A stretch of 64,000 bases of DNA. Origin: an uncultured Aquimarina sp. Its GTDB lineage: Bacteria; Bacteroidota; Bacteroidia; Flavobacteriales; Flavobacteriaceae. The notes beneath the pieces were generated by a model. It saw only the letters and a list, made by a program, of their open reading frames with translations. It ran no database searches and had not been told where the DNA came from. The number at the start of each line of letters is the position of its first letter. Position 1 is the first letter of the stretch. Positions 9,528-18,928 of the stretch are shown piece by piece. A program made the translations under genes and the position numbers. The DNA lies in assembly GCF_947492405.1 (NCBI RefSeq), contig NZ_CANLMP010000006.1, positions 410,053-474,052 on the forward strand, in the 5' to 3' direction.

Positions 9528-10625
9528 TTGCTTGGATTGAAAAGAATTATAATTGTTTTACTTTTTCTAACTGTATCAATCTCTTCGGCACAGACTAGAA
9601 AATATTCTAATGAATTTCTAAACATTGGTGTTGATGCTGGTGCTTTAGGTATGGCTAATGCTGTGGTCGCTTCTTCTGGAGATGTAAATTCCGGATATTG
9701 GAATCCCGCTGGGTTAATTCATCTAGAGGATAATCAAGTATCTTTTATGCATGCAGCGTATTTTGCTAATATTGCTAATTATGACTATTTAGCTTTTGCA
9801 ATGCCACTCGATGAAAAAAGCGCCATTGCTCTCTCTTTAATTAGATTTGGGGTAGATGACATACTAGATACTACGAGTTTAGTAGATGCTGATGGAAATA
9901 TTGATTATACTAGAATCAACTTATTTTCTGCTGCAGATTATGCTTTTACATTTTCGTACTCAAGAAAATTACCTATTGAGGGATTAAGTTATGGAGCGAA
10001 TGCAAAAGTAATCCGAAGAGTCATAGGTGATTTTGCTTCGTCCTGGGGATTTGGCCTTGATGCAGCATTACAATATCAGAAAAACAATTGGCAATTTGGA
10101 ATTATGGTAAGGGATATTACTACTACATTTAATGCATGGAGTGTAGAGGATTTTGCCATTGGGGATCTTAATGGTGATGGCATTCCTGATGAAGATCAAA
10201 TACCACAAATTAGAGATCAGGAATTACCAGAAACTACTGAAATAACCATCCCAAAATTACAATTTGGTGCTGCAAGAAAATTTGACTTAGGTAAAAATAT
10301 TGGATTAAATACAGAATTAGACATGATTGTTCGTTTTGCAGAAACAAATGATATCATTTCCTCTTCTGCTATGAGTATTACCCCTGCTTTCGGTTTTGAA
10401 TTAGATTATGCAAAAATTGTTTACTTACGTGGAGGTGTTGGTAATTTTCAGAATATAGAGCAGTTTGATGGATCTGACAATGTAGGTTTCCAACCTAATT
10501 TTGGAATAGGTTTTCAATACAAAGGAATTCAAGTGGATTACGCACTAACGGATATTGGAGATCAAAGTGCTGCAATTTATTCTAATGTATTTTCAATTAA
10601 GGTAGACTGGAGTGTCTTTAGATAG
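9528..10625 (+). CDS. PorV/PorQ-family outer-membrane beta-barrel protein
   Basis: 365 aa. A signal peptide ends near ISSAQ. The mature start (YSNEFLNIGVDAGALGMANAVVASSGDVNSGYWNPAGL, read in parts) has the FadL-like pattern of PorV/PorQ proteins, which are barrels of the type IX secretion apparatus or relatives of unknown function. A DLNGDGIPDEDQ acidic loop may bind calcium. The C-terminus is beta-rich and ends in phenylalanine-arginine (WSVFR). Translation begins at TTG 9528; a second in-frame TTG follows three codons later. I cannot tell whether this is PorV itself or a paralogue. Confidence 0.8.
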   Translation: MLGLKRIIIVLLFLTVSISSAQTRKYSNEFLNIGVDAGALGMANAVVASSGDVNSGYWNPAGLIHLEDNQVSFMHAAYFANIANYDYLAFAMPLDEKSAIALSLIRFGVDDILDTTSLVDADGNIDYTRINLFSAADYAFTFSYSRKLPIEGLSYGANAKVIRRVIGDFASSWGFGLDAALQYQKNNWQFGIMVRDITTTFNAWSVEDFAIGDLNGDGIPDEDQIPQIRDQELPETTEITIPKLQFGAARKFDLGKNIGLNTELDMIVRFAETNDIISSSAMSITPAFGFELDYAKIVYLRGGVGNFQNIEQFDGSDNVGFQPNFGIGFQYKGIQVDYALTDIGDQSAAIYSNVFSIKVDWSVFR

Positions 10626-10667
10626 ATACATAAAATCATTACATTTTTTAGTTTAGGTTCTAAGTAT

Positions 10668-10697
10668 TGTAACGAAATAAGTTTATTTTCGTTATTA
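10668..10697 (+). promoter_or_regulatory. ECF-sigma-like promoter before lnt (variant)
   Basis: TGTAAC (10668-10673), 16-nt spacer, CGTTATTA (10690-10697). Same architecture as the elements at 15874, 18598, 18793 and 21464, but with CGTT in place of CGTC. The predicted start is about 10700, 15 nt before the lnt ATG. Confidence 0.5.
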
Positions 10698-10714
10698 AGA
10701 CAGAACACTCTTAT

Positions 10715-12295
10715 ATGAAGAATATCCTACTCGCTATTTCATCCGGTTTGTTACTTGCAATTGGCTGGCCGACCTATGGTTTCCCGCTATTTCTATTTTT
10801 TGGTTTTGTTCCACTACTAATTACTGAACACAAAATACGTTATAACAAATTCCATAAGAGTCAGGTATTTGGCTTAGCATTTCTTGCACTTTTTATTTGG
10901 AATATGATCACTACCTGGTGGATTTATAACTCTACTCCTTTTGGAATGTGGTTTGCAGAAATTGTGAATAGTTTGCTAATGGCATTGGTATTTCTAATCT
11001 ATCATATAATCGCCAGAAAAGCATCATTTACTATTGGAACTATTTTTCTCATATGTATATGGATGAGTTTCGAATACTTGCATCTACAATGGCAGTTTTC
11101 TTGGCCTTGGCTTAATTTAGGCAATGGATTTGCTAATTTTACTTCTTGGATACAATGGTATGAATACACTGGTACCTTTGGAGGAACTCTATGGATATGG
11201 ATTGTAAATATCGGTATCTATAAAAGTGTGTTACTTTTTATAGAACATAAAGATAAATCGATCTTATATCGATCAGCAATACGAAATGGATTGATTATAC
11301 TTATTCCTATTTTAATTTCTTTGATTATCCTGAAAACCTATGAAGAAGATGGTCAAGACATAGAAGTTTTAATTTTGCAACCAAATATAAACCCTTATAC
11401 TGAAAAATATAACACTACGGATGATCGTGTGGGATCACTATTAAGCTCTCTTACTGCATCAGAGATTAGTGACAATACAGATTTTATTATTGCACCAGAA
11501 ACTGTTTTTGCTGATAACAATAGATTAAAAAACTTTCAGAGTTCTATTGCCAAAAAAACAGCTTTAAGTATTATCAACAAGTACCCAAAAGCAAATTTCT
11601 TATCTGGTATTTCATTAATCGATGTGTTCCGGGATCCATCAAAAGTTCATTCACAAACAAATGAACATAAAAGTGGTGTATTTTATGATGATTATAATTC
11701 TGCATTCTTAGTAAGACCAGACGGAACCGATGAACTGTATCACAAAAGTAAATTGGTAGTCGGTGTAGAAAATTTTCCATATCAAAGTGTTTTTAAACCA
11801 ATTGTTGGAGACGCCATGATTGATTTGGGCGGTACAGTCGCAAAAAAAACTACCCAATCTGATCGTGAAGTATTCTTTACAAAAGAAGGAATTGGTGCAG
11901 GACCAATTATATGCTACGAAAGCGTGTATGGTGAATTCGTATCAGGTTATGTAAGAAATAAGGCCGATTTTCTAGCTATTATAACTAATGATGCGTGGTG
12001 GGGAGTCACACAAGGACACAAACAACATTTGGCATATGCAAAATTCAGAGCTATCGAAACGCGAAGAAGTATTGCAAGAAGTGCGAATACCGGAGTCTCT
12101 GCGATCATCGATCAAACCGGAACTATTGTTTCGTCTCTTGGATATAATGAACAAGGAGCACTAAAAGGTACCTTAAAAACTAATGATAAAATAACCTTTT
12201 ATGTAAAAGCTGGAGATTATCTTGCAAGAGTTGCCATTTTTCTCATGATTTTTATTTTTCTGTTTTCCATCACTAGACGAAGAAAGAAAATATAA
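10715..12295 (+). CDS. lnt: Apolipoprotein N-acyltransferase
   Basis: Adds the third acyl chain to lipoproteins at the periplasmic face of the inner membrane. 526 aa, normal for Lnt. N-terminal multi-helix membrane region (about residues 1-200), a nitrilase-like domain (about 215-490) and a final membrane helix. The catalytic triad is visible: E262 (IAPETVF), K344 (YHKSKLV) and C400 (GPIICYESVYGE). It is preceded by an ECF-like promoter element, consistent with envelope-linked control. Many lipoproteins in this window are potential substrates. Confidence 0.95.
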   Translation: MKNILLAISSGLLLAIGWPTYGFPLFLFFGFVPLLITEHKIRYNKFHKSQVFGLAFLALFIWNMITTWWIYNSTPFGMWFAEIVNSLLMALVFLIYHIIARKASFTIGTIFLICIWMSFEYLHLQWQFSWPWLNLGNGFANFTSWIQWYEYTGTFGGTLWIWIVNIGIYKSVLLFIEHKDKSILYRSAIRNGLIILIPILISLIILKTYEEDGQDIEVLILQPNINPYTEKYNTTDDRVGSLLSSLTASEISDNTDFIIAPETVFADNNRLKNFQSSIAKKTALSIINKYPKANFLSGISLIDVFRDPSKVHSQTNEHKSGVFYDDYNSAFLVRPDGTDELYHKSKLVVGVENFPYQSVFKPIVGDAMIDLGGTVAKKTTQSDREVFFTKEGIGAGPIICYESVYGEFVSGYVRNKADFLAIITNDAWWGVTQGHKQHLAYAKFRAIETRRSIARSANTGVSAIIDQTGTIVSSLGYNEQGALKGTLKTNDKITFYVKAGDYLARVAIFLMIFIFLFSITRRRKKI

Positions 12296-12324
12296 TTTTT
12301 CATATAGCGTACAAAATATTTATT

Positions 12325-13359
12325 ATGAAATTCTTGCCTATTATAACATTCCTCGCATCTATCTCTTTATTTTCTCAAACTGAATATTTTATCGAAGATT
12401 TTTCTGATGAGTATTATGGGAAAGTTTATGTTAATCAAGGATTCGAAAATGAAGTTTTTAAACAAGGAAAAATAATTATTTACAAAAAGAAAACTAAAAA
12501 AGAGATCATCAAAATTAATTCTGAAGAACTAGCTTTTGAGCATAATGAAAAGGGAGCTATCAAAACCAATACTCTTCAATTACCCTATGGAGAGCAGAGT
12601 GTATTGATCTATGAGGATTTTAATTTTGACAATATAAAAGACCTTGCGATTCAGGATGGACAATTTAGTTGTTACCATGGACCATCGTATCAGATTTATT
12701 TAGGTAAGACAAACGGTTTTACTCATAGCCCAGAATTTACACAACTTGCTCAAGAATATTGCGGAATGTTTCAGGTTGATTATGAAACTAAAAAAATATT
12801 CACTAGGACCAAAAGCGGTTGTTGTTGGCATCAATTTTCAGAATATATTATCGAAAATGATCTCCCAAAAGTCATTCTCATTTCTGAAGAAGGATCTGGT
12901 ATGAGTACTACAGGATACACATTTGATACGGTAGAAAAAAGATGGAATGGCTCAATTATGGTAAAAACGGTAAGTAAAAAATTATTGATTGAAGATATCG
13001 AGGAATCTATATTATTACGCTTTTTGTTAGAAAAAAACTCAAAGGAAGTAGTTCTTTTTACATCAGAAATAGACAAACTTAATTATGTATTCACTAATAA
13101 AGATGGTGAAATAGAGTTTGATTATGCCGTGGAAAATAGCGATCCTACATTCACTTTATCAGAAACAAATACCGAAATATCTTTAACCTTCAAAAATCTA
13201 GATGCTACGTATAAAATTTATAAGAACAAAAATGACCATAGTATGTGGATATCCGTAACCATAGGTACAAAAAGCTATTACAACAAAGCAGATGCAGAGA
13301 GTATTCAGGGGAAACTCAGTGTTTTAAAATCCAAAAATCTTCGAAACGTAACTAATTAA
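12325..13359 (+). CDS. Secreted hypothetical protein
   Basis: 344 aa with a signal peptide (MKFLPIITFLASISLFSQ). It resembles proteins described as XAC2610-related: a beta-rich middle part with an integrin-like loop (YEDFNFDNIKDLAIQDG) and paired cysteines (YCG, SGCCWHQF). No catalytic motif seen. It sits 29 nt after lnt on the same strand and may be co-transcribed. The family link is weak, so treat it as hypothetical. Confidence 0.65.
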   Translation: MKFLPIITFLASISLFSQTEYFIEDFSDEYYGKVYVNQGFENEVFKQGKIIIYKKKTKKEIIKINSEELAFEHNEKGAIKTNTLQLPYGEQSVLIYEDFNFDNIKDLAIQDGQFSCYHGPSYQIYLGKTNGFTHSPEFTQLAQEYCGMFQVDYETKKIFTRTKSGCCWHQFSEYIIENDLPKVILISEEGSGMSTTGYTFDTVEKRWNGSIMVKTVSKKLLIEDIEESILLRFLLEKNSKEVVLFTSEIDKLNYVFTNKDGEIEFDYAVENSDPTFTLSETNTEISLTFKNLDATYKIYKNKNDHSMWISVTIGTKSYYNKADAESIQGKLSVLKSKNLRNVTN

Positions 13360-13412
13360 GTAAATCACATTTCTATCTGTAGTTAATTCTTCGTTTCTTT
13401 ACATCTTAAATT

Positions 13413-15284
13413 ATGAATGTGAATTACGTATCAGTAGAAAATATAGCGAAATCCTTTGGGGAGCGTATCTTATTTAAAAATATTTCTTTTGGAATTAATG
13501 AAGGCCAGAAAATTGGTTTTGTTGCAAAAAATGGAACAGGAAAAACATCCTTACTTAATATTATTGCTGGTGACGAAGAGCCTGATGAAGGGCAAGTGGT
13601 ATATAGAAAAAATCTAAAAGTCGCTTTCTTACCTCAAGAACCAGACCTAGACCCTAACTTAACGATAGAACAAACTATTTTTGTGGCTGATAATGAAACC
13701 TTAAGGGTGATCAATGCCTACGAAAAAGCTTTAGAAAATCCGGATGATGCGGAAGCATATCAAAAAGCATTTGAGCAAATGGATGCATTGAATGCCTGGG
13801 ATTTTGAGACACAATACAAACAAATTCTTTTTAAATTAAAACTTGAAAAGCTAGATCAAAAAGTAAGTCAACTTTCCGGAGGACAGAAAAAGAGATTGGC
13901 TTTAGCTAATATATTATTAAGCAAACCAGAATTGCTTTATCTTGATGAACCTACCAACCACCTGGATCTAGAAATGATCGAATGGCTGGAAGAATATTTT
14001 GCCAAAGAGAATTTCACGCTGTTTATGGTAACTCACGACCGTTATTTTCTGGAAAATGTATGTAATGAAATTGTAGAATTAGAAAATGGTAAGCTATATA
14101 ATTACAAAGGTAATTATGCCTATTACTTACAGAATAAAGAAGCTAGAATTGCTAACGAAGAAATTGAGACTGGTAAAGCAAAACAACTTTATAAAAAAGA
14201 ATTGGATTGGATGCGACGACAACCCAAAGCCCGCACAACTAAATCCAAATCCAGAATTGATGATTTCTATGAAATCAAAGAACGTGCTCATAAAAGAAGA
14301 AATGATCATGAAGTACAATTAGAAATCAATATGGAACGTCTGGGAAGTAAAATTCTGGAAATCCATAAAGTTTCTAAAAGCTTCGAAAATCTAACTTTAT
14401 TAGACAAATATGAGTATGTATTCAGAAAAGGAGAACGCGTAGGGATTATTGGTAAAAATGGAACCGGAAAATCTACGTTTCTGAATATGCTTACTGGAGC
14501 TATCCAGCCGGATCAAGGAAAAATAGTAGTTGGTGATACCGTAAAATTTGGGTATTACACGCAGCGAGGAATAACCATTAAAGAAGGCCAAAAAGTAATA
14601 GAAGTAATTAGAGAATTTGGTGATTACATTCCTTTGAAAAAAGGAAGACAAATCTCTGCACAGCAACTGTTAGAACGTTTTTTATTCGACCGTAAAAAGC
14701 AATATGATTTTGTAGAAAAATTAAGTGGTGGTGAAAGAAAACGATTGTATTTATGTACTGTTCTTATACAAAATCCTAATTTCTTAATACTGGATGAACC
14801 TACAAATGACCTCGATATTGTAACCTTAAATGTTTTAGAAAATTTCTTACTTGATTTTCCAGGTTGTCTAATTGTAGTATCTCACGACCGTTATTTTATG
14901 GATAAAATAGTGGATCATTTGTTTGTATTTAGAGGAAATGCCATAATCGAAGATTTTCCTGGTAATTATTCTGATTATCGAACCTATGAAAACAGCCGAA
15001 TACCAGAGAAAGTTAAAACTGTAGATACTGAACCTAAGACAAAAACTTCTTGGAAAAAAGAAAATAAGACTGCTTTATCTTATAATGAGCAAAAAGAATA
15101 CAACCGTATAGAACGTGATCTAAAAAAATTAGAGATCCAGAAGAAAGAAATCGAAGCGCTTTTTACCAGTGGTACATTAGAAGGAGATAAAATTAACGAA
15201 GAATCGGCAAAACTAAAAAAGGTCATAGAAGATATAGAAGAAAAGGAAATGCGTTGGCTGGAACTATCTGAGAAAATGGAATAA
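13413..15284 (+). CDS. ABC-F family ATPase (Uup/EttA type)
   Basis: 623 aa soluble protein with two ABC domains and no membrane segments. First Walker A GKNGTGKT-like (AKNGTGKTS), first signature LSGGQKKR, Walker B LLYLDEPTNHLDLE; second Walker A GKNGTGKST, second signature LSGGERKR, Walker B LILDEPTNDLD. The linker between domains is basic. A C-terminal coiled coil (about 555-623) matches Uup-type proteins, which act on ribosomes or branched DNA rather than in transport. It lies in a plus-strand run between the hypothetical protein and the methyltransferase relative. Confidence 0.93.
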   Translation: MNVNYVSVENIAKSFGERILFKNISFGINEGQKIGFVAKNGTGKTSLLNIIAGDEEPDEGQVVYRKNLKVAFLPQEPDLDPNLTIEQTIFVADNETLRVINAYEKALENPDDAEAYQKAFEQMDALNAWDFETQYKQILFKLKLEKLDQKVSQLSGGQKKRLALANILLSKPELLYLDEPTNHLDLEMIEWLEEYFAKENFTLFMVTHDRYFLENVCNEIVELENGKLYNYKGNYAYYLQNKEARIANEEIETGKAKQLYKKELDWMRRQPKARTTKSKSRIDDFYEIKERAHKRRNDHEVQLEINMERLGSKILEIHKVSKSFENLTLLDKYEYVFRKGERVGIIGKNGTGKSTFLNMLTGAIQPDQGKIVVGDTVKFGYYTQRGITIKEGQKVIEVIREFGDYIPLKKGRQISAQQLLERFLFDRKKQYDFVEKLSGGERKRLYLCTVLIQNPNFLILDEPTNDLDIVTLNVLENFLLDFPGCLIVVSHDRYFMDKIVDHLFVFRGNAIIEDFPGNYSDYRTYENSRIPEKVKTVDTEPKTKTSWKKENKTALSYNEQKEYNRIERDLKKLEIQKKEIEALFTSGTLEGDKINEESAKLKKVIEDIEEKEMRWLELSEKME

Positions 15285-15305
15285 TCAAATCTATTTCCAG
15301 GACTG

Positions 15306-15878
15306 ATGCTATTTAAAATTAAATCATATCTATTTTTTTTATGGAGATCCACCAATCAGCATGGTGTACATTCCCCTTTTGTATATAACTTAGTTACCAA
15401 ATGTTTTTATGATAGAGATAAAAAAGCATCGTATGTATCGATTACATCCATCTATAAAAACAATGCTTCAGAGATAAGTTTAAAGAATCTAAAACTTCTA
15501 AACAGGTTAATAGGATATCTTAAATATAAGAAGATACTAGTTACTAAAAAATCATCTAGTTTTATAGACAAGGTTTTATCAGTTGATAATTTTACTACAA
15601 TCTATTATTCTCCAGAAGATCTGGATCAATTTGACTTTATTTACTTAGATATTGATCAATTTAAAAAGCATCCTGGACTTTTGGATATTTTACTTTCAAA
15701 AACACATAATGATTCTCTTCTTCTTTTAAATTCAATAAATAAATCCAAAGAGAATCAAAACATTTGGCAACAATTACATAATCACCCTAAAACTAAAGTA
15801 ACTATAGATACTTATAATTTGGGGTTCGTATTTTTTAGAAAAGAACAAGAAAAAGAACATTTTGTAATTAGAGTGTAA
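15306..15878 (+). CDS. Degenerate class I SAM methyltransferase-like protein
   Basis: 190 aa. The N-terminus (STNQHGVHSPFVYNLVTKC) and C-terminus (TIDTYNLGFVFFRKEQEKEHFVIRV, read in parts) match a Flavobacteriia family annotated as O-methyltransferase, usually nearer 230-240 aa as I recall it. The middle is shortened, and the glycine-rich SAM motif expected after the first helices is replaced by ILVTKKSSSF. The acidic post-I region is FIYLDIDQ instead of a DGNH-type motif. It is therefore probably inactive or repurposed. The stop codon lies inside the -35 element of the next promoter. Family recalled from memory; loss of motif I is seen directly. Confidence 0.7.
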   Translation: MLFKIKSYLFFLWRSTNQHGVHSPFVYNLVTKCFYDRDKKASYVSITSIYKNNASEISLKNLKLLNRLIGYLKYKKILVTKKSSSFIDKVLSVDNFTTIYYSPEDLDQFDFIYLDIDQFKKHPGLLDILLSKTHNDSLLLLNSINKSKENQNIWQQLHNHPKTKVTIDTYNLGFVFFRKEQEKEHFVIRV

Positions 15879-15903
15879 CAACTTCTTGTTTGATGCGTCA
15901 TAT
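15874..15903 (+). promoter_or_regulatory. ECF-sigma-like promoter before the LolD-like gene
   Basis: TGTAAC (15874-15879), 16-nt spacer, CGTCATAT (15896-15903). The -35 element overlaps the stop codon of the previous gene. The predicted start is about 15909, 36 nt before the ATG. Confidence 0.6.
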
Positions 15904-15944
15904 AGGCTAAAATCGTATCTTACGGCTAGAATTAATTTCATCGC

Positions 15945-16631
15945 ATGGAAAACGTTATCGATATCAAAGGTATCATTAGAAATTTTCAATTAGGTCAAGA
16001 AACCGTTTATGTACTTAAAGGTATTGATCTGGAAATAAGAAGAGGAGATTACATTGCTATTATGGGACCTTCTGGGTCCGGAAAATCTACTTTAATGAAT
16101 CTTTTAGGTTGTTTAGACACACCTACAGATGGCACTTACAACCTTAATGGAAATGATGTCAGTAAAATGACGGATGATGAATTAGCGGATATCAGAAATA
16201 AAGAAATTGGCTTTGTATTTCAAACTTTTAATTTACTACCAAGAACTACTGCTTTAGATAATGTTGCGCTCCCTATGGTGTATGCTGGGACTTCTAAAAA
16301 AGATAGAAATGCAAGAGCTGAAGAAGTACTAACAGATGTAGGGCTTGCGGATCGTATGGATCACAAACCAAATCAACTTTCTGGAGGTCAGCGACAACGA
16401 GTTGCAGTAGGTCGTGCCTTGGTCAATAAGCCTTCTATTATCTTAGCAGATGAGCCTACCGGAAACCTGGATTCTAAAACTTCTCTGGAGATCATGCAAT
16501 TATTTGATGATATTCATGCTGCTGGTAATACTGTTATATTAGTCACACACGAAGAAGAAGTTGCTGCTCATGCACATCGAGTAATTCGATTAAGAGATGG
16601 TATGATTGAGAGCGATAAGAGAAATCAATAG
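15945..16631 (+). CDS. LolD/MacB-like ABC transporter ATP-binding protein
   Basis: 228 aa. Walker A GPSGSGKST, Q-loop FVFQTFNLLPRTTA, signature LSGGQRQR, Walker B IILADEPTGNLDS, switch His in LVTHEEEVA. This is the MacB/LolD/FtsE class, which drives extrusion or mechanotransmission complexes with FtsX-like permeases, for example releasing lipoproteins to the outer membrane. No permease gene is adjacent, so it is an orphan ATPase whose partner is elsewhere. It has its own ECF-type promoter. Confidence 0.88.
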   Translation: MENVIDIKGIIRNFQLGQETVYVLKGIDLEIRRGDYIAIMGPSGSGKSTLMNLLGCLDTPTDGTYNLNGNDVSKMTDDELADIRNKEIGFVFQTFNLLPRTTALDNVALPMVYAGTSKKDRNARAEEVLTDVGLADRMDHKPNQLSGGQRQRVAVGRALVNKPSIILADEPTGNLDSKTSLEIMQLFDDIHAAGNTVILVTHEEEVAAHAHRVIRLRDGMIESDKRNQ

Positions 16632-16701
16632 TTTATAGTTTGGAGCTCATTATTTGAAAATATTAATTCGTATTTTGGTGTTTTACTAATTCGGATTCTA
16701 T

Positions 16702-18159
16702 ATGCAACCCATACATATTCTGCTTTTAATTGCCGCTTATTTCGGTGTATTACTTTTAATCTCATATTTCACAGGAAAAAGTTCAGGAAACGAAGCTTTT
16801 TTTAAAGCTAATAAGCAATCTCCCTGGTATATAGTTGCTTTTGGAATGATTGGTGCTTCCTTAAGTGGAGTTACGTTTATTTCCGTTCCTGGATGGGTTG
16901 AGGGAGCACAGTTTAGCTATATGCAGATCGTCTTCGGATATCTGGCGGGTAATTTTGTCATTGCGTATGTCTTAATGCCTATTTATTATGGATTAAACGT
17001 CACCTCTATTTATCAATATCTGGAAGAAAGATTCGGGATAGTTAGTTATAAAACAGGAGCATTCTTTTTCTTCATATCTAGAGTTTTAGGTGCCTCTTTC
17101 AGGCTTTATCTTGTGGCAATTGTATTACAACAGTATATTTTTGATGAATGGAATGTACCATTCGAAATTACCGTTATACTTTCTATACTGTTAATATGGA
17201 TATATACCTTTAGAGGAGGTATAAAAACAATAGTTTGGACCGATACGTTACAGACATTATTTATGTTAATCGCCTTAGGAACGGCAATCTATTATATTAA
17301 CGATCAAATAGGATGGTCTTTTTCAGAATTTCTCTCTTCCGAAGAATTAAAAAACTATGATAAAGTATTTTTCTTCGATAGCTTTTTAGAAAAAAATCAT
17401 TTCTTCAAGTCATTTATCGGAGGTATGTTTATTGCCATCTGCATGACTGGACTGGATCAAGATATGATGCAAAAAAATCTGACCTGTCGTAATTTAAAAG
17501 AAGCACAGAAAAACATGGTTTCTTTTAGTTTTGTGTTGATAGTGGTAAACTTTATTTTTCTTCTATTAGGTGCGTTACTATTTATATATGCAGATCAATT
17601 TAATATAGCCACTCCTATTGTAGATGGAAATGTAAAAACAGATTTGCTGTTCCCAGAAATAGCCATTAATGGTGGATTAGGTATCGTATTAGCTGTGGCT
17701 TTTATTCTTGGACTAGTTGCTGCGGCATATAGTAGTGCTGATAGCGCACTAACGTCTCTAACAACCTCTTTTTGTATTGATTTTTTGGGAATTGAGAAAA
17801 GAGATCAAAAAGATCAAGTAGCTATCCGAAAGAAGACCCATATTGCGATGAGCATCTTATTGATCATTGTGATTATAATTTTCAAACATGTATTAACTGA
17901 AAATGTAATCAGTAATTTACTAACTGTTGCTACTTTTACGTACGGTCCATTACTAGGATTATTTGCTTTCGGAATTTTTACCAATTATGAAATAAAAGAT
18001 CAATATACTTGGATCGTAGCCTTGATCTCTGTTCTGGTTATTGTTGGTGTATGGAAAATACCTTCTGAGTTAATTGGTGGGTATAAAATTGGTTATGAAT
18101 TACTCCCTCTCAATGGATTACTTACATTTTTGGGATTAATATTGATTCGTAGAAAGTAA
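16702..18159 (+). CDS. Sodium:solute symporter (SSS family)
   Basis: 485 aa with about 13 membrane helices. N-terminal region MQPIHILLLIAAYFGVLLLI followed by FKANKQSPWYIVAFGMIGAS is typical of the SSS (SLC5) fold, and AYSSADSALTSLTTSFCIDF is the conserved sodium-site helix 8. The substrate cannot be told from sequence. Its 3' end overlaps the convergent CoA-binding gene by 24 nt. Confidence 0.92.
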   Translation: MQPIHILLLIAAYFGVLLLISYFTGKSSGNEAFFKANKQSPWYIVAFGMIGASLSGVTFISVPGWVEGAQFSYMQIVFGYLAGNFVIAYVLMPIYYGLNVTSIYQYLEERFGIVSYKTGAFFFFISRVLGASFRLYLVAIVLQQYIFDEWNVPFEITVILSILLIWIYTFRGGIKTIVWTDTLQTLFMLIALGTAIYYINDQIGWSFSEFLSSEELKNYDKVFFFDSFLEKNHFFKSFIGGMFIAICMTGLDQDMMQKNLTCRNLKEAQKNMVSFSFVLIVVNFIFLLLGALLFIYADQFNIATPIVDGNVKTDLLFPEIAINGGLGIVLAVAFILGLVAAAYSSADSALTSLTTSFCIDFLGIEKRDQKDQVAIRKKTHIAMSILLIIVIIIFKHVLTENVISNLLTVATFTYGPLLGLFAFGIFTNYEIKDQYTWIVALISVLVIVGVWKIPSELIGGYKIGYELLPLNGLLTFLGLILIRRK

Positions 18160-18498
18160 TACTAAAGTACAAGCTACCTCAGCTTCAATATTAGCTTGCT
18201 TCAGGATACTATAAAATTCAGGATTTTCAGTTCCCGGATTAAAAATCACTCTTCTAGGATTGAGACTTACGATGTACTCATAATATTGTTGCTGACGCAT
18301 CGGATTCAGATATAAAGTAATTGTATCGACATCTTCAAAATCAATTAAACTAGTCTCTATTTTAATTCCAGACACTTTTCCTTCCCTAAGTCCAATCGCA
18401 ACGACATTCTGTTTATGATTTACTAATCTATGAATAGCCAGATTAGAATATCGATTAGTTTTTAAAGAAGCTCCTAATACCAAGGTCTTTTTAGACAT
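18136..18498 (-). CDS. CoA-binding domain protein (YccU-like)
   Basis: 120 aa Rossmann-fold protein: LGASLKTNRYSNLAIHRL at the N-terminus is the CoA-binding-2 dinucleotide loop, followed by NVVAIGLREGKVSG and RVIFNPGTENPE, characteristic of the family. The biological role is unknown; relatives bind CoA. It overlaps the 3' end of the symporter gene by 24 nt on the opposite strand. Its upstream region is divergent from the ECF-type element at 18598. Confidence 0.88.
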   Translation of the reverse strand: MSKKTLVLGASLKTNRYSNLAIHRLVNHKQNVVAIGLREGKVSGIKIETSLIDFEDVDTITLYLNPMRQQQYYEYIVSLNPRRVIFNPGTENPEFYSILKQANIEAEVACTLVLLSTNQY

Positions 18499-18597
18499 AT
18501 TACTTAATAATTTAGTTGCAAAATAAAGTTAACACCCTAGTGTTTCATCGTTTAAACGTTAAAAATAAACCCAAAAATGTTAAAAACAAAAACCACC

Positions 18598-18629
18598 TGT
18601 AACATAAGTAATGTCTCTCGCGTCTTATA
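18598..18629 (+). promoter_or_regulatory. ECF-sigma-like promoter of a possible small RNA
   Basis: TGTAAC (18598-18603), 17-nt spacer, CGTCTTATA (18621-18629). It drives no coding gene: a plus-strand terminator follows about 100 nt later. Confidence 0.55.
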
Positions 18630-18633
18630 AGAA

Positions 18634-18758
18634 AGAAATATGATTTTTCATAAATTTAGTTAGTTAGTTACTTAATAATCAAATTTTATTCATAGTTGAT
18701 GGTTAGTGTTACTATTTGATTATTATAGAAGATCGCCCCTTATCCAGGGGCGATTTTT
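18634..18758 (+). ncRNA. Candidate sRNA upstream of the outer-membrane receptor
   Basis: Predicted transcript from about 7 nt after the CGTCTTATA element to the end of the T-run of an intrinsic terminator, about 125 nt. No open frame longer than a few codons starts in it. The terminator has a T-run only on the plus side, and no plus-strand gene ends close by (the symporter ends about 570 nt earlier), so it most likely terminates this RNA. The ends are estimates. Confidence 0.45.
18732..18758 (+). terminator. Intrinsic terminator
   Basis: Nine-base perfect stem ATCGCCCCT / AGGGGCGAT (18732-18740, 18746-18754), 5-nt loop, followed by TTTTT. GC-rich against an AT-rich background. Confidence 0.85.
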
Positions 18759-18792
18759 GATTCTATAATTTATTGTTAAAAAAAAATTATAG

Positions 18793-18822
18793 TGTAACAG
18801 TTTTTTCTCTAATTCGTCATAT
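18793..18822 (+). promoter_or_regulatory. ECF-sigma-like promoter for the outer-membrane receptor
   Basis: TGTAAC (18793-18798), 16-nt spacer, CGTCATAT (18815-18822). The predicted start near 18828 leaves a leader of about 100 nt before the ATG at 18929. Confidence 0.6.
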
Positions 18823-18928
18823 AACAAACACGCTTAATCAACGTGTACAATATTAGAAAACAAGCATAAATGTATTATGTAATACAAAGTACAATGCTTA
18901 GCATAAAAATCAATCAAATAAACGTAAG

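Larger units (their letters stand above)
18499..18928. other. Intergenic region with two ECF-like promoters and a terminator
   Basis: 430 bases without a convincing gene. On the plus strand it carries a first ECF-like promoter (18598), about 130 nt of possible transcript, an intrinsic terminator (18732-18758), then a second ECF-like promoter (18793) for the outer-membrane receptor. Listed separately below. Confidence 0.7.
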
